NCBI GenBank assembly: GCA_042862465.1
Contig: JASTVH010000003.1
Coordinates: forward strand, 1 to 64,000
DNA: 64,000 nucleotides
Source: JASTVH01 sp042862465
Lineage (GTDB): Bacteria > Pseudomonadota > Gammaproteobacteria > Pseudomonadales > Oleiphilaceae
Direction: 5' to 3'
In this document: positions 41,965-51,765 of the stretch, one piece after another
Numbering within the stretch: position 1 is the stretch's first letter
Layout of the letters: each line of letters begins with the position of its first letter
Program-made: the position numbers and the translations under genes
Notes under the pieces: model-generated
Told to the model about the DNA's origin: nothing
The model's database searches: none
The model's input: only the letters and a program-made list of their open reading frames with translations

Positions 41965-43125
41965 ATGAGTTCCACCGCTTCAGCGCCGATCGTGATCATC
42001 GGGACCGGCCTGTCCGGATATTCCCTTGTGCGAGAGCTGCGCAAGCAGGACAAGGACACGCCGGTGATGTTGATCACCGCCGACGACGGTCGCAGCTATT
42101 CCAAGCCCATGCTGTCCACCGGACTGACACGGCAGAAGACCGCCGACGAGCTGGCCCAGGCGGATGCCGGCAAAATGGCCGAGCAGTTCAATGTCGACGT
42201 GCGCACCTTTACCACGGTTACCGGGCTGGATACCGAACGCAAGGAAGTGCTGATCGGCGAGGAGCGCCAGCCCTATGAAAAGCTGGTCCTGGCCTGGGGG
42301 GCCGATGTGATCCGCCTGGATCTGGCCGGCGATGGCCTCGACAAGGTGTACTCAATCAACGACCTGATGGATTACGGCCAGTTCCGTGAGGCCCTGGACA
42401 GCGCCAGCCGGGTGGCCATCCTCGGCGCCGGCCTGATTGGCTGTGAGTTTGCCAACGATCTGCGCAACGGCGGCTATGAGGTGGACGTGATTGCCCCCTC
42501 GGACACGACCCTGCCGGGGCTGGTGCCGCCGGAAGCCGGGCGTGCGATCCAGAATGCCCTCACTGAGTCGGGCGTGCGCTTCCATCTGGAAACCGTGGCG
42601 GAGTGCATCGACAGCCATGGCGACGGCGTGCGGTTGCAGCTGGCCAATGGCGAGCAGCTGGAGGCCGATCTGGTGATTTCCGCGGTGGGCCTGCGTCCGC
42701 GCACGCAGCTGGCCGAGCAGGCAGGGCTGGAGGTGCATCGTGGCATCACGGTCAATCGCGCGCTGGAGACCAGTGCCCCGGATGTCTATGCCCTGGGCGA
42801 CTGTGCCGAGGTGGACGGGCATTTGCTGCTGTATGTGTTGCCGCTGATGGCTTCCGCCCGGGCGCTAGCCAAGACCCTGACCGGCGAGCGCACCGAAGTG
42901 CGTTACGGCGCCATGCCGGTGGTCATCAAGACCCCCTGCTGTCCGACCGCCGTCTGCCCGCCGCCTAATGGCGCGGAAGGTGAATGGCGGATTGAAAGCG
43001 AGGGCCATGATACCAAGGCGTTGTTCTGCGACCCCCAGGGGCAGGTGCTCGGTTTTGCGGTCACCGGCGAGTATGCCGCGGAAAAACAGACGCTTGCCAA
43101 GGAAGTCCCGCCGCTGCATGACTGA
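41965..43125 (+). CDS. rubB: Rubredoxin-NAD(P)+ reductase
   Basis: The 386-residue flavoprotein has the FAD dinucleotide fold at the start (IVIIGTGLSGYSLVRELRK), the NAD fold RVAILGAGLIGCEFANDLRNGGYEVDV (about 147-175) and the second FAD motif APDVYALGDCAEVDG (about 270-285). The C-terminal domain ends in the rubredoxin-reductase style segment after PVVIKTPCCPTAVCPP. It reduces rubredoxin with NADH. Coupling to rubA 11 bases upstream supports the assignment. In P. aeruginosa the same pair supports alkane oxidation; no alkB is in this window. Confidence 0.93.
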   Translation: MSSTASAPIVIIGTGLSGYSLVRELRKQDKDTPVMLITADDGRSYSKPMLSTGLTRQKTADELAQADAGKMAEQFNVDVRTFTTVTGLDTERKEVLIGEERQPYEKLVLAWGADVIRLDLAGDGLDKVYSINDLMDYGQFREALDSASRVAILGAGLIGCEFANDLRNGGYEVDVIAPSDTTLPGLVPPEAGRAIQNALTESGVRFHLETVAECIDSHGDGVRLQLANGEQLEADLVISAVGLRPRTQLAEQAGLEVHRGITVNRALETSAPDVYALGDCAEVDGHLLLYVLPLMASARALAKTLTGERTEVRYGAMPVVIKTPCCPTAVCPPPNGAEGEWRIESEGHDTKALFCDPQGQVLGFAVTGEYAAEKQTLAKEVPPLHD

Positions 43126-43223
43126 CTGACGCGGGATTTGGCAATACCTCATCCGTAGGGGGTGCCGGCGCCTCGGAGCGTGCTACAGTAGGGAACATTG
43201 TCCCGGGTTGGAGAGCACAACCT

Positions 43224-43559
43224 ATGAGCGAGCTTGAACCGATTCGCCAGTACCTCCTGCAGCGCCGCCAGGAACTTGAAAAGCGTATTGCCTCGATCAA
43301 GTCCGATCTGGGGCAGGCGCTGGATCATGACTTTGCCGAGCAGGCCGTGGAACAGGAAAACAGCGAAGTGTTGCAGTCCCTCGGCCGCGAGGCCGAAGCC
43401 GAGATCGCCAAGATCAACCGGGCCCTGATCCGCATGGACGAGGGCAGTTACGGGGAATGCGTGGATTGTGGCGAGCCGATTCCGGTCGAGCGCCTCAAGG
43501 CCCGGCCCTATTCCTCCCGTTGTGTCGACTGTGCCAGCCGGCAGGAGCAGGGGGCATGA
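43224..43559 (+). CDS. DksA/TraR-family zinc-finger protein
   Basis: The 111-residue protein has a coiled-coil N-terminal half (QYLLQRRQELEKRIASIKSDL) and a C4 zinc finger with cysteines 79, 82, 100 and 103 (ECVDCGEPIPVERLKARPYSSRCVDC). It is shorter than DksA (151) and lacks the coiled-coil-tip DxxDxA, so it resembles small DksA-like or TraR-like proteins. Such proteins bind in the RNA polymerase secondary channel or act as stress regulators. Its stop overlaps the start of the crotonase gene by four bases (ATGA). Confidence 0.85.
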   Translation: MSELEPIRQYLLQRRQELEKRIASIKSDLGQALDHDFAEQAVEQENSEVLQSLGREAEAEIAKINRALIRMDEGSYGECVDCGEPIPVERLKARPYSSRCVDCASRQEQGA

Positions 43560-44368
43560 GCGAAACGCTATCGGCTGAAGTCCTCTGTCACACCGCCAAC
43601 CGCGTCGCCGAGATTCGCCTCAACCGTCCCGAGACCCGCAACGCCATCTCCGACGATGCCATGATCGATGCACTGGTCGGGGCGCTGGAGGCGGCTGATG
43701 CCGATCCGGAGGTGCGGGTTCTCGTCCTGACCGGGGAGGGCAGTGCCTTCTGCTCTGGCGGCAACGTCAAGGACATGGCCGCGCGCAAGGGGCTGTTCAG
43801 TGGTACGCCCGCGGAAATTGCGGATAACTACCAGCGTGGCATCCAACGCATTCCCAAGGCCTTCGCGGCCCTGCGCAAGCCAGTGGTGGCTGCGGTCAAT
43901 GGCCCGGCCTATGGGGCCGGCTGCGACCTGGCGATGATGTGCGATCTGCGCCTGGCCAGCGAAAACGCCCGCTTTGCCGAGAACTTCGTCCGTGTGGGGC
44001 TGATTCCCGGTGACGGCGGTGCCTGGTTTCTGCCCCGTATCGTCGGTCATGCCCGCGCCTCGGAGATGGCCCTCACCGGCGAGCCGGTGGACGCCCACAC
44101 CGCGCAGGCCTGGGGCATGGTGTCGCGCGTCGTCGCGCCGGAGCACCTGCTGGAAGAAGCCCATGCCCTGGCCGCCAAGGTGGCGGACAATCCCCCCTTC
44201 GCCGTGCGCGCCACCAAACAGCTGCTGAGCGAATCGGCCGCTACCGACCTGGATACTTTCCTCAAGCGCTGCGCCCAGATCCAGGGCGTGGCTCATCACG
44301 CCGAGGATCACCTGGAGGCGGTTAATGCCTTTTTGGAAAAGCGCCCGCCGCATTTTCATGATCGTTAG
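43556..44368 (+). CDS. Enoyl-CoA hydratase/isomerase family protein
   Basis: The 270-residue crotonase-fold protein has the oxyanion-hole motifs GSAFCSGGNVKDM (about 65-77) and PVVAAVNGPAYGAGCDLAMMCDLRLASENARFAENFVRVGLIPGDGGAWFLPRIVG. The glutamate expected in hydratases near RLNRPETRNA and AFCSGG is not obvious, and the second catalytic position is in IPGDGG. The substrate is unknown. Its start overlaps the DksA-like gene by ATGA, so they are translationally coupled. A heptamer array lies downstream. Confidence 0.85.
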   Translation: MSETLSAEVLCHTANRVAEIRLNRPETRNAISDDAMIDALVGALEAADADPEVRVLVLTGEGSAFCSGGNVKDMAARKGLFSGTPAEIADNYQRGIQRIPKAFAALRKPVVAAVNGPAYGAGCDLAMMCDLRLASENARFAENFVRVGLIPGDGGAWFLPRIVGHARASEMALTGEPVDAHTAQAWGMVSRVVAPEHLLEEAHALAAKVADNPPFAVRATKQLLSESAATDLDTFLKRCAQIQGVAHHAEDHLEAVNAFLEKRPPHFHDR

Positions 44369-44478
44369 TGACAGGTTGGTTTGACTGTTGTGCTCTTGGC
44401 TGAGCGTTTCACGTAGGACGTTGGAGGTTTCACGTAAAACCCGCTTGACCTTGGCAGTAAGGGCCGCATGCTGTTTGT

Positions 44479-44513
44479 CAACGTCCAACGTCCAACGTCC
44501 AACGTCCAACGTC
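44479..44513. repeat. Tandem heptamer array, unit CAACGTC, 5 copies
   Basis: Five exact 7-bp copies run from 44479 to 44513. A complementary stretch, GGACGTTGG (about 44413-44421), lies 60 bases upstream and could fold against it. The array is between the crotonase and thioesterase genes. Confidence 0.85.
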
Positions 44514-44616
44514 CCACATGGCAGAAACCGCCAATACCTTGCATCTTCCTGCCATTGCCCCGACACGGCCGCCTGGGGTAGAAAGAGCCGATAGATTCTG
44601 AATGACAGGAGAAGTA

Positions 44617-45483
44617 ATGGAGCCGGTGACCCGCAGCTTGGTGGAGTTGATGACGCTGACCCCGGTGGGGGACGATCATTTCAGGGGTGAGAGCCAGGAC
44701 CTGGGGTTTCCCAACGTCTTTGGCGGCCAGGTGCTGGGGCAGTCGCTGATGGCCGGCTGTCGCACGGTCAAGGAGCGGCTGCCGCATTCCCTGCACGCCT
44801 ATTTCCTGCGCCCGGGCGACCCCCACGAGCAGATCGACTATGAAGTGCAGCGGGTCCGCGATGGCGGCACCTTCAGTACCCGGCGGGTGATCGCGCGCCA
44901 GGGCGGTAAGGAGATTCTCACGGCGATGGTTTCTTTTCAGGTGGAGGAGGAAGGCTTCGATCACCAGCTGGATATGCCTGACGCGCCGGCACCGGAATCC
45001 CTGGAATCGGAAGAGGAGGCGCGCCAGAAGCTGGAGCCGTACATGCCGGAAAAGCGCAAGGCGCAGCTACTGGCTGAGCGGGCCATCGATATCCGCATTG
45101 CCGAGCCGGTCAACCCGCTCAAGCCCGAGGCGCGCCCGCCCCACAAACAGAACTGGTTCCGTGCCAAGGGCGATCTGCCGGATGACGAAATCCTTCATCG
45201 CTGCCTGCTGGCCTATTCCTCGGATTTCGGACTGCTGGGTACCTCGATGCATCCCCATGCGGTTACCTTCATGCACCCGAACATGCAGGTGGCCAGCCTC
45301 GATCACGCCGTCTGGTTCCACCGTCCATTGCGGATGGACGACTGGCTACTGTACGACATGGACAGCCCCAGCGCCTCGGGCGGGCGCGGGTTCAATCGCG
45401 GCAATATCTTCAATCGCCGGGGAGAGCTGGTGGCATCGACGGCGCAGGAGGCATTGATTCGTCGGCGCAAGAAGCGGGGATAG
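44617..45483 (+). CDS. tesB: Acyl-CoA thioesterase II (TesB)
   Basis: The 288-residue double hot-dog protein has FPNVFGGQVLGQSLMAGCRTV near the N-terminus and HSLHAYFLRPGDPHEQIDYEVQRVRDGGTFSTRRV, the TesB signature. DFGLLGTSMHPHAV carries the catalytic aspartate, and the C-terminal domain ends RGFNRGNIFNRRGELVAST. It hydrolyses medium- and long-chain acyl-CoA. AGGAG lies 7 bases before the ATG at 44617, which I prefer over the in-frame ATG at 44602. Confidence 0.93.
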   Translation: MEPVTRSLVELMTLTPVGDDHFRGESQDLGFPNVFGGQVLGQSLMAGCRTVKERLPHSLHAYFLRPGDPHEQIDYEVQRVRDGGTFSTRRVIARQGGKEILTAMVSFQVEEEGFDHQLDMPDAPAPESLESEEEARQKLEPYMPEKRKAQLLAERAIDIRIAEPVNPLKPEARPPHKQNWFRAKGDLPDDEILHRCLLAYSSDFGLLGTSMHPHAVTFMHPNMQVASLDHAVWFHRPLRMDDWLLYDMDSPSASGGRGFNRGNIFNRRGELVASTAQEALIRRRKKRG

Positions 45484-45501
45484 GCTTTAAATGGCCAACA
45501 C

Positions 45502-48087
45502 CTAGCCGTTCATGGGCCAGGACGACGGCCGGCTCAGCTTGTGGTTGCCGTGCAGCCACTCCAGCATCTTATCGAAAGGCTGCGGATGGATGATGATATA
45601 GCCCTGGATCATATCGCAGCCCATGGACTCCAGTAACACCCACTCCTCTTCCCGTTCCACGCCTTCGGCCACCACGCTGTAACCCAGGCTGTGGCACATA
45701 TCGATGGTGGCCTGGACGATCACCCGGTCGTCCTGTTGCTGGCACAGGTCGGCGATCAGGGAACGGTCGATCTTGATTTCCTTTGCCGGCAGTTTCTTGA
45801 TGTAGGACAGCGATGAATAGCCCGAGCCGAAGTCGTCGATGCTCAGGGGAATGCCGGTGGTGTTCAGCGAGCGCAGGGTCTGCAGGGAATTGGCCGGATC
45901 CTGCATCATCGAGGTTTCGGTGAGTTCCAACGAAATCCGTCCGCGGTGGCTGGCATGGGCGGTCATGAGGCGCTGCACGAAAACCGGAAAATCCGGCTCA
46001 CGCAGGTTGTAGGGCGAGATATTGATCGACAGGTCGATGTCGTACCCGGCCTGCTGGAAGGCTTCCCGTCCCCGAATGGCCTCTTCCAGTACCCAGCGGG
46101 TCAGCGGCTTGATCAGGCCGGTTTGCTCGGCCATGGTGACCAGGGTCTGGGCATCCATGCGATCAATCCGCGCCGGCCAGCGGATCAGCCCTTCCATGCC
46201 CACCACCCGCTGATCGGCCAGGGACACCTTGGGCTGGTAGTACAGGGCCAGTTCCCCATTTTCGAGCGCCGCCTTGAGGTCGCCGACCTGGGTCAGGCGG
46301 TCGGTGCTGTAGGAGTCCTGGTCCGCCTCGTAGTAGGCAATGCTGCGGTCGTGAGCTTCTTCGCTCTCCTGGGCAATATAGGCCTGGCGGATGAGGGTGC
46401 TGGCATCGTCGCCGTGATCCGGATAGATGGAGACACCGGTCACCGGGGCGAGGGGGACCCGCATGCCCTGGAAATCCACCGGCTCGTTGAGGCGGTCGAA
46501 ACAGCGGTCGATGGCCTTCTGGTTCATCCGCGCCACGCTGGCATCCAGCAGGAAGGCAAAGGTGCCGGTTTCCAGAGCGGCAATGAAAAAGTGCTCGTGT
46601 TCGCTGCGCTCGACGGTCTGGATGCCGGGCAGGGTGGCGGCGAGCTGGTTGAAGCGGCGGGCGGAAGACAGCAGGACCTGCTCGGTGTTGGTGTGTCCGA
46701 GAGTCTTGTTGATGGCGTTGTAGTTGGTCAGATGCACCACGCCAATGGCGAAGCGCTCGCCGGCGCGGTTGATGATGGCGTCCTTCACCAGCATTTCAAA
46801 GCAGGTGTAGTTGGGCAGGCCGGTGACCGGATCGTGCAGGGCCTGCTCCATCAGCTTGAGTTCCGCCCGGCGTCGCACGGCGTGTTCGTGCAGCCGCTGT
46901 TCCTGGGCCTCCACTTTCTGTTGCCGCTCCCGGTACAGGCGCTGGGCCAAGGCCACGGTCAGAATCAGCGCCTCCAGTGCCGAGCCGATTTCCATGCCGA
47001 ATTCGGTCACGAAATTGGTGGGCAGCCAGCCGTACTTGTTCATGGCGGCCATGGTGCTGCCGGCGGTCAGCAGTGCCCAGGCGATGGTGTAGAGGCGGGC
47101 CGCTGGGTTGCCCCGGTACCACTCGATGGGGCCGATCAGCGTCAGCAGCATGGTGGACGGGATGGCCAGGGCCACGGAGAGCCGCACCGAGTGGTTGTAA
47201 TCGATGAAAAAGCTCAGTACCAGCGACACCAGGGAGGCGCCCGAGAGGACCAGGACCAGTTTGTTCAGTGGCGGATTGGACTGCCAGAGTCGCAGGAACG
47301 AGCGCGCAAACAACGCCGAAAACACCACCACGAAGGGAATCGACACCAGCATGCTCTGATTCTGCAACCAGGGGGTGTCCGGCCACAGGAGCGGGAAAGT
47401 GACGCCGCGGAGCGTGGCCAGCAGCCACAGGTAGCCAAACGTGGCGAGGACATAGAGCAGATAGGTGGTCTCGCGCATGCTGAGGAAGACCACCAGGTTG
47501 AACACGATAATGGCGATCAGGATGCCGTAGTAAATGGCATGGGCCTGGTCCTGTCGCGAAATATGGGAAAAAAAGTTCGTGGGCTCCCAGACCTGGATCG
47601 GGACCTGCAGGGACCCTTTGGTCTTGACCCGGATATAGGCCTCATAGGCCTTGCCCGGCTCCAGGGTGACCGGGAACAGAAAATGCGGGTGCTGCACCGG
47701 TCGCTGCGAGAACGGGTAGTGATCCCCAGTGGTTACCTGGTCCACGACCCGGTCGTTGGTCAGCAGAAAGAAGCGGACATCGTCCAGTTGCGGGTAGCTG
47801 ATCTCGATCAGCCGTTGGCGGCGTTCTTTGCTGGCCGGCAGTGAGAACCGGAACCAGTAGGGGCTGTCGACATAGCCGAAATTGGGGGAGGGTCCATCCA
47901 GGGCTTGCCACTCCCCGAGTCCCGCCGGGTTCACGTCACTGGCCGGGTGGAAGTCATGGGGCGCGACGAGGTATTCGATTTCTGGCAGACGAGCCTCGTC
48001 CTGTCCGGAAGCGGCGGCATGGGCGCTGCCGGAGAAGAGGCAGACAATCGTGATGAGCCAAGACAGGCCACGTATTGTATTTATCAA
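45502..48087 (-). CDS. 7TMR-DISM sensor with degenerate GGDEF and EAL phosphodiesterase domain
   Basis: The 861-residue protein has a signal peptide, a periplasmic 7TMR-DISMED2 domain (about 30-170), seven membrane helices (about 180-390), a coiled coil, a GGDEF-like domain (about 410-580) and an EAL domain (about 605-850). The GGDEF motif is replaced by ETGTF, so cyclase activity is unlikely. In the EAL domain the first motif is EGL rather than EAL. The other residues that matter are present: NIS-YNL, ELTE, DDFGSGYSS, KIDRSL, AEGVE and IQGY. It should therefore degrade cyclic di-GMP in response to a periplasmic ligand, possibly carbohydrate. A diguanylate cyclase gene lies 650 bases further along on the same strand. 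Confidence 0.85.
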   Translation of the reverse strand: MINTIRGLSWLITIVCLFSGSAHAAASGQDEARLPEIEYLVAPHDFHPASDVNPAGLGEWQALDGPSPNFGYVDSPYWFRFSLPASKERRQRLIEISYPQLDDVRFFLLTNDRVVDQVTTGDHYPFSQRPVQHPHFLFPVTLEPGKAYEAYIRVKTKGSLQVPIQVWEPTNFFSHISRQDQAHAIYYGILIAIIVFNLVVFLSMRETTYLLYVLATFGYLWLLATLRGVTFPLLWPDTPWLQNQSMLVSIPFVVVFSALFARSFLRLWQSNPPLNKLVLVLSGASLVSLVLSFFIDYNHSVRLSVALAIPSTMLLTLIGPIEWYRGNPAARLYTIAWALLTAGSTMAAMNKYGWLPTNFVTEFGMEIGSALEALILTVALAQRLYRERQQKVEAQEQRLHEHAVRRRAELKLMEQALHDPVTGLPNYTCFEMLVKDAIINRAGERFAIGVVHLTNYNAINKTLGHTNTEQVLLSSARRFNQLAATLPGIQTVERSEHEHFFIAALETGTFAFLLDASVARMNQKAIDRCFDRLNEPVDFQGMRVPLAPVTGVSIYPDHGDDASTLIRQAYIAQESEEAHDRSIAYYEADQDSYSTDRLTQVGDLKAALENGELALYYQPKVSLADQRVVGMEGLIRWPARIDRMDAQTLVTMAEQTGLIKPLTRWVLEEAIRGREAFQQAGYDIDLSINISPYNLREPDFPVFVQRLMTAHASHRGRISLELTETSMMQDPANSLQTLRSLNTTGIPLSIDDFGSGYSSLSYIKKLPAKEIKIDRSLIADLCQQQDDRVIVQATIDMCHSLGYSVVAEGVEREEEWVLLESMGCDMIQGYIIIHPQPFDKMLEWLHGNHKLSRPSSWPMNG

Positions 48088-48199
48088 GTTCGGGCTCTAG
48101 ACGGCACGGTAAAATGCAACCAAGGGTTACTGTTAAAGCTAGCTCAGTTCCGCGCCCCTGACCAATCCTCTGTTGTCTATTTCGGCACTTTCGTGCGGG

Positions 48200-48658
48200 C
48201 TATTCGCTATCGAGCAACTTGACCCATTCCCGCGCCCAGGGCACGGCTTCATCCTTGGGGTCGAGGGTTTCCATGGCATCGATGCGCAGGGTGTCGCCGA
48301 CCTTGCGGCAGGCGATTTCGTAGAGCGCCTCTTCCATCAGGTCGCCGGCCCCGCAGAAGGTGTCGTCGTAGCTGCTGTCGCCGAGCACGATAATGCCAAA
48401 GGGCCGCTGTGGCTGAAGCGGCAGTCGGTCGCGTACCGTGACGTAAAACGGCACCAGATTGGCCGGCAGTTCACCCTGGCCGGTGGTGGAGGTGCAGACC
48501 AGAATGGCGCTTTCGGGGTCGGCCAGCAGGTCTTCCAGGGTTGGGTCGGAATAGAGGTGGACCTGGTGGCCCTGCTCGATCAGGGCATTCTGTACCGCTT
48601 CAGCGGTGGCTTGGGCGCCGCCATAAACGGAGCCGGTAAACAGGCTGATGGTGGCCAT
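48200..48658 (-). CDS. MioC-like flavodoxin
   Basis: The 152-residue protein has the flavodoxin FMN loops: SLFTGSVYGGAQATAEAV (phosphate loop, 5-22), LVCTSTTGQGELPANLVPFY (50-70 loop) and IIVLGDSSYDDTFCGAGDLMEEAL. It is an electron carrier; similarity is closest to MioC/CysJ-type flavodoxins. The ATG at 48658 is supported by GGAGACGCTCC just upstream, and longer frames are not supported. It lies between two cyclic di-GMP genes on the same strand, without tight coupling. Confidence 0.85.
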   Translation of the reverse strand: MATISLFTGSVYGGAQATAEAVQNALIEQGHQVHLYSDPTLEDLLADPESAILVCTSTTGQGELPANLVPFYVTVRDRLPLQPQRPFGIIVLGDSSYDDTFCGAGDLMEEALYEIACRKVGDTLRIDAMETLDPKDEAVPWAREWVKLLDSE

Positions 48659-48740
48659 GGAGCGTCTCCTTGAAGTTGCCTGGGCGCATCTTAGGGGCTC
48701 CGGCTGGCAAGTTCCAGCGGTGCTCACTGCTTGCGGGGCG

Positions 48741-49862
48741 TCAGCGTGCCTGGGTATTGGAGGAAGGGCGATCGGCTTCGCTGTCCTGGCTCTGGCGAAC
48801 CCGCGGAATGATCTGGTTACGGCCCTGCTGTTTGGCCAGGTACAGGTTTTCATCGGCCAGTCGCAGCAGGTTATCCAGTGACCCGCTCTGGGTAATCGAG
48901 CACACCCCGGCACTCAGGGTGACTTCAATCGTCTCGTCCTGGTACCGGAAAGGCTGCTCGGCCACGCTCAGACGCAGGCGTTCGGCAAAGGCCAGGGCCT
49001 GTAGGAGCGAGGTGTCCGGCAACAGCAGCAAAAACTCTTCGCCACCCCAGCGTGAGGCAATGTCGGCCTTGCGGCACAGCCGCTGGGTGAGCTCGGAGAA
49101 GACGGTGAGCACGTGGTCGCCGGCATCGTGCCCGTAGTGGTCGTTGATCTTCTTGAAATGATCCAGGTCGATCAGCACCACGGAGAAATGATGGCCGCTG
49201 CGTTCATAGCGGGCGTATTCCTTGGCCAGGTGGAACTGCATGTCCCGGCGGTTGGACAGGCCGGTCAGCTCATCCGTGCGTGAGGCCCGTTCGTACAGGG
49301 CGGCCATGGAGATCAGCTCGTTGCGCGCCCGGCGGCGGCTGTAATCGAGTACGAAACAGAAGACCGATTCGAACAGGATGCTGGCGACAAAACGTAGCTG
49401 GAAGTCCCGCGAGTATTCCGCCATCACGAAGGGCAGATGGGGGAAGCGGAAGACCACGGCGGTGAACAGCAGGCAGCCGGCGATCAGTATCGATCCCACC
49501 TTGAGGTTGGTGAGGAAGAAGACCAGAGGGGGGAACACATAGAACCATAACGGACCGGTGTTGGCTTCGCCGCCGGAGGTGATCAGGTAACCGAAGAGGA
49601 TGGCGATCGTGGTCAACAGGCCGACCTTGTGGAGGCGACGATTGCCGGTTTTACGGAAGACCAGCATGTTGGCCACGATGGGGACGGCAAACAGCATCAG
49701 GGTCGCACCATAGATGACGTGCCCCGACATCCACGCTTCTGTGCCGATACCCAGCAGGAACAGGATGGCGGCACCGGACAGCCAGGTGAGGATCCACGCC
49801 ACGCGGCGCTCTTCGTCCTCGTGGGCAGAGCGGAAGCGGGCATTTTGGGTACTGTTGGTCAT
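48741..49862 (-). CDS. Membrane-bound diguanylate cyclase
   Basis: The 373-residue protein has about six membrane helices (25-180) in an MASE-like sensor region. A GGDEF domain follows with GGEEF (273-277), the GTP-binding FSVVLIDLDHFKKINDHYGHDAGDHVL and an RKAD I-site (264-267) five residues before GGEEF. It should make cyclic di-GMP with product inhibition. The C-terminal RVRQSQDSEADRPSS tail is unstructured. It is divergent from the Pit transporter. Confidence 0.9.
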   Translation of the reverse strand: MTNSTQNARFRSAHEDEERRVAWILTWLSGAAILFLLGIGTEAWMSGHVIYGATLMLFAVPIVANMLVFRKTGNRRLHKVGLLTTIAILFGYLITSGGEANTGPLWFYVFPPLVFFLTNLKVGSILIAGCLLFTAVVFRFPHLPFVMAEYSRDFQLRFVASILFESVFCFVLDYSRRRARNELISMAALYERASRTDELTGLSNRRDMQFHLAKEYARYERSGHHFSVVLIDLDHFKKINDHYGHDAGDHVLTVFSELTQRLCRKADIASRWGGEEFLLLLPDTSLLQALAFAERLRLSVAEQPFRYQDETIEVTLSAGVCSITQSGSLDNLLRLADENLYLAKQQGRNQIIPRVRQSQDSEADRPSSNTQAR

Positions 49863-50115
49863 TCGGGGGCTAGTTACCGTCTATCGTTCGGTTCAAAAAG
49901 CTCACCAATCCTGTGCAGGGTCTGGCACTTGGCACGTGCCTTTACACAAACAGAGTAGCATCTTATTTCGGTGCGGTACTGTCCAGCAGTCGAATGTGAA
50001 ATGTTGCGAAGGCTGCTGTTTTGACTCGGAGCCTGTGGCGATATGTTTCATTTTGGTGACAAGGCTCTTATAGTTGCCGGCACAGACAAGCAGCGTATAA
50101 AAATGGGGAGTAGGC

Positions 50116-51675
50116 ATGGCCTATCTTGAGTCCGGCGAAACCGTGTCGCGTCCGTCTACAGTTGTGGGGGAGGCGATGAAATTGGGCCTGGCAGGATTGT
50201 TCCTGGTCGCGGTGTGGTGGTTTGTCAGCAGCGGACCCGGTGCAGTGTCGCCATTGCTGGTTATTGCGGCCGTCTTTGGCGGCTATATGGCGCTCAATAT
50301 CGGCGCCAACGATGTGGCCAATAACGTGGGTCCCGCGGTGGGTTCCCAGGCCCTGACGATGGCCGGGGCCATTGCCATCGCAGTGGTTTTCGAAGCAGGG
50401 GGTGCCTTGATCGCCGGGGGCGACGTGGTGGGCACGATCAAGAAAGGGATTATCGATCCCACCATACTGCCCTCGGCCGACCCCTTCCTCTGGCTGATGA
50501 CTGGCGCCCTGCTGGCAGCCGCGCTGTGGCTCAACCTGGCCACCTGGATGGGCGCGCCGGTGTCCACCACGCATTCCATCGTCGGGGGTGTGCTGGGAGC
50601 CGGCATTGCCGCCGGCGGCCTGGCCATTGCGGACTGGGGCGTGGTCGGAGCGATCGTCGCCAGTTGGGTGATTTCGCCACTGCTGGGCGGCATCATCGCG
50701 GCCCTCACGCTCTATCTGATCAAGCGCACGGTCCTCTATCGGGAGGATCGTATTGCTGCCGCGCGGCAGGTGGTGCCCTGGGTACTCTCGATCCTGGCCT
50801 GGGCCTTCGTGTCCTATCTCCTGGTCAAGGGCCTGAAAAAGGTCTGGAAAGTGGACTTCACCGAAGCCTTGGGCATTGGCCTGGCGGTCGCTGTGGCCGT
50901 GTTCTTCCTGGCCCGGCAATGGATTCAGGGCCGCATCAAGGAATTGGCGGGCTCGCAGGATGGCGTCAACAGCCTCTTTACCTGGCCGCTGATTTTCTCC
51001 GCGGCACTGTTGAGTTTCGCCCATGGCGCCAATGACGTGGCCAACGCGGTGGGGCCGCTGGCGGCCATCAACGATGCCGTGGCCCATGGGGCGATTGCCT
51101 CGGCGGCCAAGATTCCACTCTGGGTAATGCTGATTGGCGCGCTGGGGCTGTCAGTGGGCCTGGCGCTGTTCGGTCCCAAGCTGATTCGCACGGTCGGCTC
51201 GGAGATCACCGAGCTGGATAAGACGCGGGCTTTCTGTATTGCGCTGGCGGCGGCCATCACCGTTCTGATCGCTTCCCAGCTGGGACTGCCGGTCAGTTCC
51301 ACCCACACCGCCCTGGGTGCGGTGTTTGGTGTCGGCTTCCTGCGCGAATACCTGAAAACCAGTTACGCCAGCAAGCTGCATGAATTGCTTGATGCGCACG
51401 AAGGCCCGGAGCACCGCCAGATCAAGGCCTTCCTGGACGACTTCGAGCAAGCCTCGATCGAAGAAATGGAAGCGATGATCAAAACGGCCAAGGCGCGCAA
51501 GAAGGAAATCGGCCTCAAGAAGAAGGAGCGCAAGCGGCTCAAGAAGATCTACAAGCAGGAACTGGTGCGCCGTCGCCAGCTCTACAAGATCGCTGCCGCC
51601 TGGATCATCACGGTGCCGGCCTCGGCCTTCCTGGCGGCGCTGCTGTATTTCACGATTCGTGGCATTATGGTCTAG
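50116..51675 (+). CDS. pit: Low-affinity inorganic phosphate transporter, Pit family
   Basis: The 519-residue protein has 10-12 membrane helices and both PiT signatures, ALNIGANDVANNVGPAVGSQALT (about 58-80) and FAHGANDVANAVGPLAAIND (about 299-320). PVSTTHSIVGG and PVSSTHTALGAVFGVGF complete the inverted repeat. A charged cytoplasmic insertion rich in lysine and arginine (about 430-490) precedes the last helix. It moves metal-phosphate with protons when phosphate is plentiful. Unlike many genomes, no DUF47 partner is adjacent, and I see no Pho box. Confidence 0.93.
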   Translation: MAYLESGETVSRPSTVVGEAMKLGLAGLFLVAVWWFVSSGPGAVSPLLVIAAVFGGYMALNIGANDVANNVGPAVGSQALTMAGAIAIAVVFEAGGALIAGGDVVGTIKKGIIDPTILPSADPFLWLMTGALLAAALWLNLATWMGAPVSTTHSIVGGVLGAGIAAGGLAIADWGVVGAIVASWVISPLLGGIIAALTLYLIKRTVLYREDRIAAARQVVPWVLSILAWAFVSYLLVKGLKKVWKVDFTEALGIGLAVAVAVFFLARQWIQGRIKELAGSQDGVNSLFTWPLIFSAALLSFAHGANDVANAVGPLAAINDAVAHGAIASAAKIPLWVMLIGALGLSVGLALFGPKLIRTVGSEITELDKTRAFCIALAAAITVLIASQLGLPVSSTHTALGAVFGVGFLREYLKTSYASKLHELLDAHEGPEHRQIKAFLDDFEQASIEEMEAMIKTAKARKKEIGLKKKERKRLKKIYKQELVRRRQLYKIAAAWIITVPASAFLAALLYFTIRGIMV

Positions 51676-51765
51676 AAATAGGAGACGGCCCGGGTACAGG
51701 TGTGTGCTTCGGGCCTGCCCAGCTTTTTATGGGCCAGTCGTATTCGTAATCAAGGGGACGATGCT

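Noticed and set aside
50040..50100. Possible Pho box before the Pit gene
   Set aside because: I find no pair of CTGTCAT-like half-sites with 11-bp spacing; only loose TGACA text is present.
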